From Thermoleophilia bacterium SCSIO 60948 (GTDB lineage: Bacteria > Actinomycetota > Thermoleophilia > Solirubrobacterales > 70-9), in the NCBI GenBank assembly GCA_021496505.1, contig CP053031.1, positions 2,658,001-2,722,000 of the forward strand: DNA of 64,000 bases, in the 5' to 3' direction. The notes beneath the pieces were generated by a model, which saw only the letters and a list, made by a program, of their open reading frames with translations, had not been told where the DNA came from and ran no database searches. The position numbers and the translations under genes are program-made. Positions 50,974-60,438 of the stretch are shown piece by piece (position 1 is the first letter of the stretch; each line of letters opens with the position of its first letter).

Positions 50974-51438
50974 TCAGGGGAGGTTCGGGAAGGTCACGTA
51001 GGCCAGCGCGAGGGTTGCCCCGAAGAGCACTCCGGCGGTAGCAACACCGACCCATGCTCCGACTCGGAAATCCCTTGGCCTTCCCGTCTGTCGCCAGCGA
51101 AGCAGTCCGAGCAGCGCTACGGCCAGCGGCAAGAACGCAAGTCCCAGCTTGAAGGCCAGGGAGGCCAGCGCCCCCGGCTCCCCACTCAGGCTTGCTAGAT
51201 CACATAGCGCGCTTGGGTCACGCTCGATCGGACCTCCGGATCCGCTGTAGGCGATATCGCCGGTCGGACTCTCGGCCGAGCACCTCACATCAGTGACGAA
51301 GAAGGCTGTGAAGCATCCGAAAGCAAGGAGCGCGAGCAGGACCGCCGCGACCGTGCCCTTCGAGATACCTACCGAGCTCCGCCTGGACGACTGAGAAGGA
51401 CCCAGGCCCGGAATGGATGGGCGCCCTCGTTGGTCCAC
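50974..51438 (-). CDS. Small membrane protein with extracellular loop, cassette gene
   Basis: A 154-residue protein with TM helices at about 27-47 (TVAAVLLALLAFGCFTAFFV), 93-112 (LAFKLGLAFLPLAVALLGLL) and 128-148 (VGVATAGVLFGATLALAYV). The loop after the first helix has two Cys residues (VRCSAES and ALCDLAS), likely extracellular. Repeat R4 lies 65 bases upstream. Not recognised. Confidence 0.6.
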   Translation of the reverse strand: MDQRGRPSIPGLGPSQSSRRSSVGISKGTVAAVLLALLAFGCFTAFFVTDVRCSAESPTGDIAYSGSGGPIERDPSALCDLASLSGEPGALASLAFKLGLAFLPLAVALLGLLRWRQTGRPRDFRVGAWVGVATAGVLFGATLALAYVTFPNLP

Positions 51439-51502
51439 TGACCGAATCTAGACCAGACCAAAGCCAACGTGGGCACTAGGGGCTGCATCACAGAGTCTGC
51501 GC

Positions 51503-51552
51503 AGGTCCCGATGCGAACCCGCGATGGGAGTCCCTCATGGATCGTTCCATGC
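51503..51552. repeat. Repeat R4 (cassette-type, diverged)
   Basis: A degenerate copy sharing GCGAACCCGCGATGGGAGTC and TGGATCGTTCCAT with R2/R3. It is 65 bases upstream of the 50974-51438 gene. Confidence 0.65.
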
Positions 51553-51768
51553 GCCCGGACTGACCGAACCCCTCTCGTCTGCCGAGTCCCCTGTGCCTAG
51601 CTTCCCAGCTGGTGTGTCATTCCGCCTGCCCCGAGGAGGACCTCGATCGTCCTCCCGTGGGGAAGTCTTGGGGAAGTGATCGCCCTACGGGTGCCTCTCA
51701 GAGCGGTTCTGGCGGGCCAGCCCGTTGGCAGCCCGTATTGCCAACAAGGTGGCAGCTAACCCATTACA

Positions 51769-51786
51769 GAGCCAAATCTGGCTCTA
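51769..51786. terminator. Hairpin next to tRNA-Ser 3' end
   Basis: AGAGCCA and TGGCTCT form a 7-bp stem with a four-base loop, directly at the 3' side of tRNA-Ser(CGA). It may end the tRNA transcript. Confidence 0.55.
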
Positions 51787-51788
51787 AG

Positions 51789-51879
51789 CGGAGGGGGAGG
51801 GATTCGAACCCTCGATGGACGAGAAAACGCCCATAACGGTTTTCGAGACCGCCGCATTCAACCGCTCTGCCACCCCTCC
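51789..51879 (-). tRNA. tRNA-Ser (CGA), island integration site
   Basis: A 91-base class II tRNA. Acceptor GGAGGGG pairs with CCCCTCC, with G as discriminator. Anticodon loop CTCGAAA gives anticodon CGA (codon UCG). A long variable arm and T-arm GAGGG-TTCGAAT-CCCTC complete it. Its 3' half is the att core of the island. Confidence 0.96.
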
Positions 51880-51898
51880 GTGGCGCGGGCGGGAAAGG

Positions 51899-52801
51899 CT
51901 AGCGCGAGGCGTCGGACCCCTCGGTCTCGGCGAGCTCGACGGCCAACCTGACGAGCTCGGCCACGTAGGGGCTCGTCTCCTCGGCGCGGTGGCAGATCGC
52001 TGCGACGGCCGGCTCCAGCCCATCGACCGCCCGGATCGCGAGGTCGCTGTAGGGCAGGCCGCCGACGATCGAGGCCGGCGACGCCGCGACGGCGCGGCCC
52101 GCGCGGACCGCGGTGAAAAGATCCTCGAACCCCGTTATCTGCGCCCCGACGCGCGGTGGCCTGCCACCACGGTGCTCGGCGAGCGTCCAGAAGTCGCGCG
52201 CGACCGGATCCATGTCCTCGATCCAGACGACGGGCTCGACGGCAAGCTCGGCGACCTCGATCCGATCGAGCGAGGCCAGCGGATGATCGGCGGCCAGAAC
52301 GGCGACGCGCTCGTCCTCGAGCAGAGGCCGGCAGACGATGCCCTCGCTCGAGAACGGCAGCCATGTCAGCGACACGTCAGCCTCGCCGCTTCGCAGGCCG
52401 GCCGACGGATCATCGAAGCCCGTGTTGTGGATCGACACCTCGACCTCCGGATGCGCGGCGGCGAAGGCCCGCAGGAGCCTCGGTGTCAGCGCGAGCGGCG
52501 CCGTCGCCGAGAGTCCGAGGCTGATCCGACCCGAGCCGACCGAGCGCGCGACCGCGCCGAGGCCGGCGTCGAGCGCCTCCACCGCGGGACGGATCCTCGC
52601 GACGAGAAGCTCGCCTGCGGGCGTCAGCTCCACCCTTCTGGTCGTCCGGACCAGCAGCCGCGCCCCGAGCATCGCCTCGAGCTGGGCGACATGGCCGCTC
52701 AGCGCCTGCTGGGTCAGGTGGATCCGCTCGGCCGCGCGGGTGAAGTTGAGCTCGTCGGCGACGGCGAGGAACGAGCGCAGGTGCCGGAGCTCGACAGCCA
52801 C
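51899..52801 (-). CDS. LysR family transcriptional regulator
   Basis: A 300-residue LysR protein. GTG 52801 (VAVELRHLRSFLAVADELNF) gives the standard start, so I rejected the longer frame. The helix-turn-helix covers about 18-38 (FTRAAERIHLTQQALSGHVAQLE). The periplasmic-binding-like co-inducer domain (about 88-300) has two lobes. The divergent cupin gene, about 95 bases away, is its probable target. Confidence 0.92.
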   Translation of the reverse strand: MAVELRHLRSFLAVADELNFTRAAERIHLTQQALSGHVAQLEAMLGARLLVRTTRRVELTPAGELLVARIRPAVEALDAGLGAVARSVGSGRISLGLSATAPLALTPRLLRAFAAAHPEVEVSIHNTGFDDPSAGLRSGEADVSLTWLPFSSEGIVCRPLLEDERVAVLAADHPLASLDRIEVAELAVEPVVWIEDMDPVARDFWTLAEHRGGRPPRVGAQITGFEDLFTAVRAGRAVAASPASIVGGLPYSDLAIRAVDGLEPAVAAICHRAEETSPYVAELVRLAVELAETEGSDASR

Positions 52802-52894
52802 AACGGGCCATTGTAGATCGACCTCGGATCCCTGTTTCACAAGCCGCGCGGCCGGATCTAGCTTCGGTCCCGCAAACGACACGGGGGGCTCGAG

Positions 52895-53398
52895 ATGAGT
52901 TCGATCGGTACACAGGAGAAGACGGCGAGCGCGACGGGCGAGTGGTTCATGGGCTCGCTGCTGCGCTGGCCACTGACGTCGGGTGACAGCGACGGAGTCC
53001 TGGCGCTCGGCGAGGCGACCGTCGCGCCGGGCGGCGAACCGCCACTCCACGTCCACGCTCGCGAGGACGAGACGTTCTACGTCCTCGAGGGGGAGATGCT
53101 CTTCCAGCGCGGCACGGAGCGAATCGAGGCGCGGGCCGGGACGGCGGTCTTCATGCCGCGGGGTGTCGAGCACGGGTTCGCGGTGCTGAGCTCTCAGGCG
53201 CGCTTCGCGCAGCTCTTTACGCCGGGCGGCCTCGAGGAGGCGTTCCGCGCGCTGAGCGAACCGGCCGAGTACGCGGGCATGCCTCCGGCTCCCGACGGGC
53301 CGCCGGACGAGGCGGTCATCGCCCGCCAGACCGCGACCTTCGGCTCCTACGGGGTCGAGTTCACGGGACCGCCGCTGCCGGTGATCCTCGGGTCCTAG
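52895..53398 (+). CDS. Cupin-domain protein (quercetin-dioxygenase-like)
   Basis: A 167-residue single cupin. Motif 1 is PPLHVHAREDETFYVLEGEM, containing the HxH...E metal ligands, and motif 2 is GTAVFMPRGVEHGFAVL with the final His. It should bind Fe2+, Mn2+ or Ni2+. The ligand is unknown; many act on phenolics or flavonoids. It is divergent from the LysR gene, which suggests LysR control. Confidence 0.9.
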   Translation: MSSIGTQEKTASATGEWFMGSLLRWPLTSGDSDGVLALGEATVAPGGEPPLHVHAREDETFYVLEGEMLFQRGTERIEARAGTAVFMPRGVEHGFAVLSSQARFAQLFTPGGLEEAFRALSEPAEYAGMPPAPDGPPDEAVIARQTATFGSYGVEFTGPPLPVILGS

Positions 53399-53440
53399 CC
53401 GGAGCCGCCGCCGGTGCGCGCCTCGCGCGCCGGCGGCGCC

Positions 53441-54625
53441 TCAGGCGGCGGCGACCCGGTCGCGGCCCGAGTGCTTGGCCGAGTAGAGCGCGCGGTCGGC
53501 GCGGTCGACCAGCGCCCGCGGATCCTCACTGCCGTTCCACTCCGCGACCCCGGCCGAGCAGGTCTGCCCGCCGGGCATCGCGGCGCGCAGACGCTCGAGA
53601 AGATGCCCGGCGTCCTCGAGCGTGCAGTCGGGGAGAGCGACCGCGAACTCCTCGCCCCCGAAGCGGATCAGGAAGTCCGAGTCGCGCAGATGTCCCCGCC
53701 ACGCCGGGGCGAGCGAGCGCAGCAGTTCGTCGCCGGCCAGATGCCCGTAGCGGTCGTTGAAGTCCTTGAAGCGATCGATGTCGAGCAGCGCGACGCAGAG
53801 CGGCTCACCGGTTCGGTCGGCGCGCGCGATCTCACGCGCGAGACCCTCGTCCCAGCCGCGGCGGTTCGGGAGCCCGGTCAGCTCGTCGGTCCGCGCCATC
53901 CGCTCGAGGCGCCGAGCGAGTTGCGTGCGCTCGACGGCGAGCTCGCGGAGCTCGGCCGTGGTGCGCTTGCCTCGCGCCACGAGCGTGTAGACGAGCCCGC
54001 CCGTCACCGCGAGCGTGGTCATCATCGCGATCCAGCGCCCGATCCAGAACTCCTGGGCCAGCGGCAGCGAGATCAGGAGAACCGCGTAGGCGACACCGAT
54101 CGCCGCGAGCTGGAGCGACGCCGTCCGAGGTGGGAGGAAGTAGAACGAGTAGACGGCGACCCATACGTAGAAGAGGGCGAACCAGCCACCGACGCCTCCG
54201 GCCGAATAGGCGGCGAACGTGACCATCAGGGTCGAGGCGAGCACCGCTGGGGCGAGCAGCGCGCGGCCGAGCCTCGGAGCGGCCGCGAAGCTGGCGGCTC
54301 CGCCCGCGAAGGCGATGCCGATCGCGATGAAGATCTCCGTCTCCGAGTAACCGGTCGGATGCGGTGTGAGCATCGTCAGCGACCCGACGACCGCCCCCAT
54401 CGTCATCAGGAAGCCGAGCAGGCGCCAGCTCAGGACCGCGTCGTCGGTCGGGTCCTCGTCGGAGCGGGCGCTGCTTACCGCCGCCCGGTCGCTCGCGGGC
54501 TCGACGTCCTCGCCGAGGGGCGGGACGATCCTCAGGCCGCGTTCGTGGCCTGGTCGGTACGCGGCGTCTCGAGCGGCACCTGACGTGTCGTCTGCGCTGC
54601 CCCCGATGGCTTCAGGATGCTGCAC
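53441..54625 (-). CDS. Membrane-bound diguanylate cyclase (GGEEF)
   Basis: A 394-residue protein from GTG 54625; GTG 54712 would add 29 residues. Six or seven TM helices (about 62-230) form a MASE-like sensor, followed by a coiled link (TTAELRELAVERTQLARRLERM) and a GGDEF domain. The active site reads IRFGGEEF, with the product-inhibition I-site RDSD five residues upstream. The DIDRFKDFNDRYGHLAGDELL block is complete. It should make c-di-GMP in response to a membrane or extracellular signal. Confidence 0.92.
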   Translation of the reverse strand: MQHPEAIGGSADDTSGAARDAAYRPGHERGLRIVPPLGEDVEPASDRAAVSSARSDEDPTDDAVLSWRLLGFLMTMGAVVGSLTMLTPHPTGYSETEIFIAIGIAFAGGAASFAAAPRLGRALLAPAVLASTLMVTFAAYSAGGVGGWFALFYVWVAVYSFYFLPPRTASLQLAAIGVAYAVLLISLPLAQEFWIGRWIAMMTTLAVTGGLVYTLVARGKRTTAELRELAVERTQLARRLERMARTDELTGLPNRRGWDEGLAREIARADRTGEPLCVALLDIDRFKDFNDRYGHLAGDELLRSLAPAWRGHLRDSDFLIRFGGEEFAVALPDCTLEDAGHLLERLRAAMPGGQTCSAGVAEWNGSEDPRALVDRADRALYSAKHSGRDRVAAA

Positions 54626-54802
54626 GGTGCCCGTCGACCGCCCCCGGGTTGTGGGGAGGAGTTCGGTCAAAGCTGCACACCCTGTGTATCCGTTTTCGGC
54701 GGCCCGTAACACGGTGTTGACACGCGTTCACCGCCGCCTGCGGACATCGCGCAACCTGCGGATTTAGTATCGCCGGGCGTCGTCGGCCAAGGAGAGAGAA
54801 CG

Positions 54803-56164
54803 ATGAGCGACCAGGTCCGCTTCAACCTGCCCGAATCCGAGATCCCGCGCACCTGGATCAACATCGCCGCCGACATGGCGGACCCGCCTCCCCCGCCCCT
54901 CAGCCCCGCGACGGGTGAGCCGGCCGGACCGGACGATCTCAGTGCGATCTTCCCGATGGACCTGATCATGCAGGAGGTCTCGACCGACCCCGAGATCGAG
55001 ATCCCCGAGGAGGTCCGCGAGGCCTACAAGCTCTGGCGCCCGACGCCGCTGATCCGCGCGACCCGGCTCGAGCGCGAGCTGGGTACGCCGGCGAAGATCT
55101 TCTACAAGTACGAGGGCGTCTCCCCCGCCGGCTCGCACAAGCCGAACTCGGCGATCCCGCAGGCCTACTACAACGCCAAGGCCGGGATCCGCAAGCTCGT
55201 CACCGAGACCGGCGCCGGGCAGTGGGGCTCCTCGCTGGCGCTGGCGACGCAGATGTTCGGGCTCGATTGCGAGGTCTTCATGGTCGGCGTCTCCTACGAC
55301 CAGAAGCCCTACCGCCGGGCGATGATGGAGACCTGGGGGGCGACGGTGCACCGCAGCCCGTCGAACCTGACCGAGGCGGGTCGCTCGCAGGCCGAGCACG
55401 AGTCCGGCTCGCTCGGGATCGCGATCTCCGAGGCGGTCGAGATCGCGGCCCAGAACGAGGACATGAACTACTCGCTCGGGTCGGTGCTCAACCACGTCTG
55501 CCTGCACCAGACCGTTATCGGGACCGAGGCGATCGCGCAGCTTGAGATGGCCGGCGCCTACCCCGACGTCGTCGTCGGCTGCGTCGGAGGAGGGTCGAAC
55601 TTCGCCGGCATCGCGTTCCCATTCCTGCGCCACTCGATCCGCGAGGGTCGCGACACGCGCTTCATCGGCGCCGAGCCCGCCGCCTGTCCCACGCTCACTC
55701 AGGGCACCTACGCCTACGACTTCGGCGACACGGTCGGGATGACGCCGCTGATGCCGATGTACACGCTCGGCCACGACTTCGTGCCGCCCGCGGTCCACTC
55801 GGGCGGGTTGCGCTACCACGGCGACTCGCCGCTCGTCTCGGCGCTCGTCCATCAGGGGCTGGTCGAGCCCCGGGCGATCCGGCAGCGCTCGGCGTTCGAG
55901 GCCGCGGTGCGGTTCGCGGGTTGCGAGGGGATCGTCCCCGCGCCCGAGCCCTCGCACGCGCTGCGCGTCGTCATCGACGAGGCCGAGGCGGCGCGCGAGG
56001 CCGGCGAGGAGCGGACGATCCTCGTCAACCTCTGCGGCCACGGCCACCTCGACATGGCGGCCTACGACGCCTACCACGCCGGCACTCTCGAGGACCTCGA
56101 GTTCTCCGAGGCCGACATGGAGGCCGCGCTCGACCGGCTGCCGGAGGCGCCGTCGATCGCCTGA
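54803..56164 (+). CDS. trpB: TrpB2-type tryptophan synthase beta-like protein
   Basis: A 453-residue PLP enzyme of the TrpB2 group. PLP Lys is in YEGVSPAGSHKPNSAIPQAYYN, the glycine-rich phosphate loop is VGCVGGGSNFAGI. Other blocks are WRPTPLIRATRLE and VGMTPLMPMYTLGHDFVPPA. TrpB2 enzymes make tryptophan from indole and serine, often without a TrpA partner, and may salvage indole. GGAGAGAG lies just before the ATG. No other trp gene is close. Confidence 0.94.
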   Translation: MSDQVRFNLPESEIPRTWINIAADMADPPPPPLSPATGEPAGPDDLSAIFPMDLIMQEVSTDPEIEIPEEVREAYKLWRPTPLIRATRLERELGTPAKIFYKYEGVSPAGSHKPNSAIPQAYYNAKAGIRKLVTETGAGQWGSSLALATQMFGLDCEVFMVGVSYDQKPYRRAMMETWGATVHRSPSNLTEAGRSQAEHESGSLGIAISEAVEIAAQNEDMNYSLGSVLNHVCLHQTVIGTEAIAQLEMAGAYPDVVVGCVGGGSNFAGIAFPFLRHSIREGRDTRFIGAEPAACPTLTQGTYAYDFGDTVGMTPLMPMYTLGHDFVPPAVHSGGLRYHGDSPLVSALVHQGLVEPRAIRQRSAFEAAVRFAGCEGIVPAPEPSHALRVVIDEAEAAREAGEERTILVNLCGHGHLDMAAYDAYHAGTLEDLEFSEADMEAALDRLPEAPSIA

Positions 56165-56271
56165 GCCGGCAGCGTCGCCGGGCGTCCGCGGCGCGGGCGC
56201 TCGCCGACGTCGCGGAGAGCGGCTCGAAGCCCCGAATCCGGCGCGCCGCCGGGTAGCATCGGCGCTCGCCC

Positions 56272-56360
56272 GGAGAGGTGACCGAGTGGCTTAAGGTGCG
56301 CGATTGGAAATCGCGTGGGCGGTTCACGCCGCCTCGTGGGTTCGAATCCCATCCTCTCCG
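56272..56360 (+). tRNA. tRNA-Ser (GGA)
   Basis: An 89-base class II tRNA. Acceptor GGAGAGG pairs with CCTCTCC, discriminator G at 56360. Anticodon loop TTGGAAA gives anticodon GGA (codon UCC). The T-arm is GTGGG-TTCGAAT-CCCAT. No att-like duplication of it is seen within the window. Confidence 0.96.
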
Positions 56361-56396
56361 CTGACGCGGGCGCGGGCGACCCGGGGGGCGAGGTCA

Positions 56397-56445
56397 GAAG
56401 CAACGTCGCCTAAGTGCCCTTGTGGGGCACCAATCCGACAATGCC
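56397..56445. repeat. Repeat before the AbiEi/DUF559-like gene (left copy)
   Basis: About 49 bases similar to 57301-57350. It includes GAAG-CAACGTCGCC-TAA, then the hairpin GTGCCC/GGGCAC and ACAATGCC. It looks like the final codons, stop and terminator of a lost gene of the same family. Confidence 0.75.
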
Positions 56446-57318
56446 GACGCGATCATCGCCAAGATCGCCGAGCGTCAGCTCGGGCTCGTCACCCTCCGCG
56501 AGCTACTGAAGGAGGGCGTCTCGAAGAAGGCGATTCGAGTCCGCCTGGCGCGGGGTTCGCTCATGCGCTGCTATCCGGGCGTCTACTCCGTCGGCGCGCC
56601 CCCCACAACCACCGCAGCGAAGTACCTCGCGACTGTCCTCGCATGCGGCAAATCATCTCGCGTCAGCGGTCTTGCGGCGGCCTGGCTGCTGTCTCTCGTC
56701 AGTCGGGCGCCGCCCGCGCCGGAGATCACGGCACCAAGGCTGAGACGGCTCGACGGGGTCGCCACGCACCGATCGCGCCTCACCGGCTCGCGTCACACCA
56801 CGCTGGTCGACGGCGTCCCCACGTCTCGGCCGGCGGTAGCGCTGGTCGAGTGCGCGGACCGCCTCGAAGAGGTGGAGCTGTCGCGGGCGGTTCACAAAGC
56901 CCTCGTCAAGAAGGTCAACGAGGAGAGCTTTCGCGCCGCTCTGGCCGATCGCCCGAACTCCCGAGGCCGTGCGCGTCTGGAAGCAGTCTTCCGCGGCGAC
57001 CAGCCCATGGTTCTCAGCGAGCTCGAGCGTCGGTTCGTCGAGCTGGTCGGAGAGGCAGGCCTGCCGTTGCCGGTCGCTAATCGAAAGCTTGAGGGTCGCT
57101 TCGTCGACTGCCGCTGGCCCGCCCATCGATTGACCGTCGAGCTACTCGGCTTCCAGTTCCATAACTCGCGGCAGGCGTGGGAGGGCGACCACGCGCGGCG
57201 GCGCGAGGCGCGGGCGCGAGGAGATCGTTTTCGGACCCTCACGCACGACGACGTGATGGTGCATTCCGACGCGACGATCTCCGAGATCAGCGAACTGCTT
57301 GAAGGCAACGTCGCTTAG
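56422..57318 (+). CDS. AbiEi/DUF559-like protein (HTH plus PD-(D/E)XK nuclease-like fold)
   Basis: A 298-residue protein. The N-terminal part (about 8-60: IIAKIAERQLGLVTLRELLKEG, then LARGSLMRCYPGVYSVGAPP) matches the AbiEi-type antitoxin winged-helix region. The C-terminal ~100 residues are DUF559/Vsr-like: FVDCRWPAHRLTVELLGFQFH, then DHARRREARARGDRFRTLTHDD. The Asp and Glu of the nuclease core appear present. No AbiEii nucleotidyltransferase toxin follows. The GTG 56422 start lies inside the left repeat's hairpin. The gene is bounded by two ~50-bp repeats, which suggests duplication or mobility. Confidence 0.8.
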   Translation: MGHQSDNADAIIAKIAERQLGLVTLRELLKEGVSKKAIRVRLARGSLMRCYPGVYSVGAPPTTTAAKYLATVLACGKSSRVSGLAAAWLLSLVSRAPPAPEITAPRLRRLDGVATHRSRLTGSRHTTLVDGVPTSRPAVALVECADRLEEVELSRAVHKALVKKVNEESFRAALADRPNSRGRARLEAVFRGDQPMVLSELERRFVELVGEAGLPLPVANRKLEGRFVDCRWPAHRLTVELLGFQFHNSRQAWEGDHARRREARARGDRFRTLTHDDVMVHSDATISEISELLEGNVA

Positions 57319-57350
57319 GTGCCCTCTGAGGGCACCTCGATGACAATGCC
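57301..57350. repeat. Repeat after the AbiEi/DUF559-like gene (right copy) with terminator hairpin
   Basis: Includes the gene's last codons GAAGGCAACGTCGCT and stop, then a perfect 8-bp hairpin GGTGCCCT-CTG-AGGGCACC (57318-57336) and ACAATGCC. The hairpin begins at the last base of the stop and is probably this gene's terminator. Confidence 0.78.
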
Positions 57351-57400
57351 TACCGGTGCCCCCCGGATCGCTCCCACGCCGCCTGGGTAGGCGACCCGCC

Positions 57401-58777
57401 ATGGCCGATCCGAGCGATCCGGGGCTGCTGACGGCGGCTGAGACGTCGCTGCTGGTCGATCAGTACGAGCTCGCGATGTGTGCGAGCTACTTTCGCCGTG
57501 GGCGCACGGAGGAGGCGACGTTCGAGCTGTTCACGCGCAAGCTCCCGCCGCGGCGCGACTGGCTGCTGGCCGCGGGCCTGGGGCCGACGCTCGAGCTGCT
57601 CCGCGCGCTGCGCTTCGACGAGGCCCAGCTCGACTACCTCTCCGGCCTCGGGTTCCGCGACGACTTCCTCGCCCATCTCGGGGACTTCCGGTTCTCCGGC
57701 GACGTCGATGCGATGCCGGAGGGCACGCTGTTCTTCCCGGACGAGCCGGTCCTGCGCGTCACCGCGCCTCGGATCGAGGCGCAGCTCGTCGAGACGCTGC
57801 TGCTCAACCAGATCAACTTCCAGTCGATGGTCGCGACGAAGGCGGCGCGGGTGGTCCTCGCCGCGGGCGGTGGCGAGCCGGGTGCCGGCGAGTGCGTCGT
57901 CGACTTCTCGCCGCGCCGCGACCACGGGATCGACGCGGCGATGAAGGTCGCGCGCTCGGCGGCCGTCGCCGGCGTCCGCGGCACCTCGAACGTCGCCGCG
58001 GCGATGCGCTACGGCCTCGCCCCCGTCGGGACGATGGCGCACTCCTACGTGCTCTCGTTCCCGACCGAGCTCGAGGCGTTCTGCGCGTTCCTCGAGGACT
58101 TCCCGCAGAACACGACCCTGCTCGTCGACACCTACGACACGCTCGAGGGCGTTCGCAACGCGATCCGCGCGTCGGAGCGAACGGGCGTCGCGCTGCTCGG
58201 TGTGCGCCTCGACTCCGGCGACCTGCTCGACCTCTCGCGCGCGAGCCGTGACCTGCTCGATCAGGCCGGCATGCCGGACGCCGGGATCACCGTCTCCGGC
58301 GACCTCGAGGAGGACCGGATCGCCGCGCTCGTGACCGCGAACGCGCCGATCTCGAGCTGGGGCGTCGGGACCGAGCTCGGGACGAGCCGCGATGCCCCGG
58401 TCGTCAACGGCGTCTACAAGCTCGTCGCCGACCGGACCGGACCCGGGGGCGAGTGGCGCGGGGTGCGCAAACGATCGGAGGGCAAGGGCACCGTCCCCGG
58501 CGCGAAGCAGGTCTGGCGCCGTCGCGACCGGAGCGGGGTCATGTCGGGAGACACGATCGCCGGCCTCGACGAGGGCGGTCCACCCGGCGCCGAGCCGCTG
58601 CTGGTCCCCGCGATGCGCGGCGGCGAGCCGTGCCACCACGAATCGCTCGAGCGGATCCGCGCGAGATCCGAGCGCTCGCTCGCCTCGCTGCCCCACCGGC
58701 TGCGAATCCCGGCGGTCCAGGGCGAGCCCTACGGCGTCGCCCTCTCAGAGCGCCTCGAGGCCGCGCTTCGCGACTGA
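57401..58777 (+). CDS. pncB: Nicotinate phosphoribosyltransferase
   Basis: A 458-residue NAPRTase. I used ATG 57401 ([10 protein letters not shown]) rather than the longer frame. Blocks are [18 protein letters not shown] near the start, [42 protein letters not shown] with the catalytic His region, and [12 protein letters not shown]. It makes nicotinate mononucleotide from nicotinate and PRPP in NAD salvage. A gap of about 85 bases separates it from adenosylhomocysteinase. Confidence 0.95.
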   Translation: MADPSDPGLLTAAETSLLVDQYELAMCASYFRRGRTEEATFELFTRKLPPRRDWLLAAGLGPTLELLRALRFDEAQLDYLSGLGFRDDFLAHLGDFRFSGDVDAMPEGTLFFPDEPVLRVTAPRIEAQLVETLLLNQINFQSMVATKAARVVLAAGGGEPGAGECVVDFSPRRDHGIDAAMKVARSAAVAGVRGTSNVAAAMRYGLAPVGTMAHSYVLSFPTELEAFCAFLEDFPQNTTLLVDTYDTLEGVRNAIRASERTGVALLGVRLDSGDLLDLSRASRDLLDQAGMPDAGITVSGDLEEDRIAALVTANAPISSWGVGTELGTSRDAPVVNGVYKLVADRTGPGGEWRGVRKRSEGKGTVPGAKQVWRRRDRSGVMSGDTIAGLDEGGPPGAEPLLVPAMRGGEPCHHESLERIRARSERSLASLPHRLRIPAVQGEPYGVALSERLEAALRD

Positions 58778-58862
58778 CCTACGAGCCGCGATGGCGCTGC
58801 GCCTATCGTTGTCGGAGCGCACAACCCAGACTTCACCCCTAGCCAGCCACCCCAGGAGACAG

Positions 58863-60296
<1,434 letters not shown>

Positions 60297-60304
60297 GCCC
60301 ATCG

Positions 60305-60379
60305 GGCCGCGGATCCGCGGGGCCCTAGGAAACGACCCGCATCCAGCCGTGCACAGTGCATGGCTGGATGCGGGTCGTT
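60305..60379 (+). terminator. Two hairpins after ahcY, one of 23 bp
   Basis: The first is built around CCGCGGATCCGCGG (60307-60320). The second has left arm 60331-60353 and right arm 60357-60379 around a CAG loop: 23 consecutive pairs including one G-T. Arms begin AACGACCCGCATCCAGCC. No U-tract follows. It is the strongest hairpin found in the window. Confidence 0.8.
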
Positions 60380-60438
60380 CGGCGCCGGCGGGGAGCCGAC
60401 CCGGCGCGCCACGGCGCTCGCTCTCATAACCTCGCCGC

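Larger units (their letters stand above)
51439..51786. other. Right-end non-coding region of the island
   Basis: This 348-base gap holds repeat R4, a hairpin GGAGGAC/GTCCTCC near 51642-51662, GTTGGCA/TGCCAAC near 51724-51745 and the hairpin at 51769-51786. I see no gene. An integrase would usually sit here beside the tRNA; none is present. Confidence 0.6.
43417..51835. mobile_element. Integrated island at tRNA-Ser(CGA), about 8.4 kb
   Basis: The 49 bases at 43417-43465 are identical to 51787-51835, the 3' half of tRNA-Ser(CGA) plus two flanking bases. This is the usual product of integration into a tRNA 3' end: intact tRNA at one end, a duplicated 3' end at the other. Between them base composition looks lower in GC and the content differs from the flanks: phage relics, a broken paralogue, an NTase-E2-TM operon and repeat-flanked membrane genes. 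No recombinase gene is visible, so the element looks non-autonomous or decayed. Confidence 0.82.

Noticed and set aside
49276-51552. CRISPR array or integron attC sites for repeats R1-R4
   Set aside because: Spacing of 500-900 bases with genes between excludes CRISPR. The conserved attC core sites GTTRRRY/RYYYAAC are not in the repeats.
56272-57350. Integrated element using tRNA-Ser(GGA) as attachment site
   Set aside because: The repeats bounding the gene do not contain tRNA sequence, and no duplicate of the tRNA 3' end was found.
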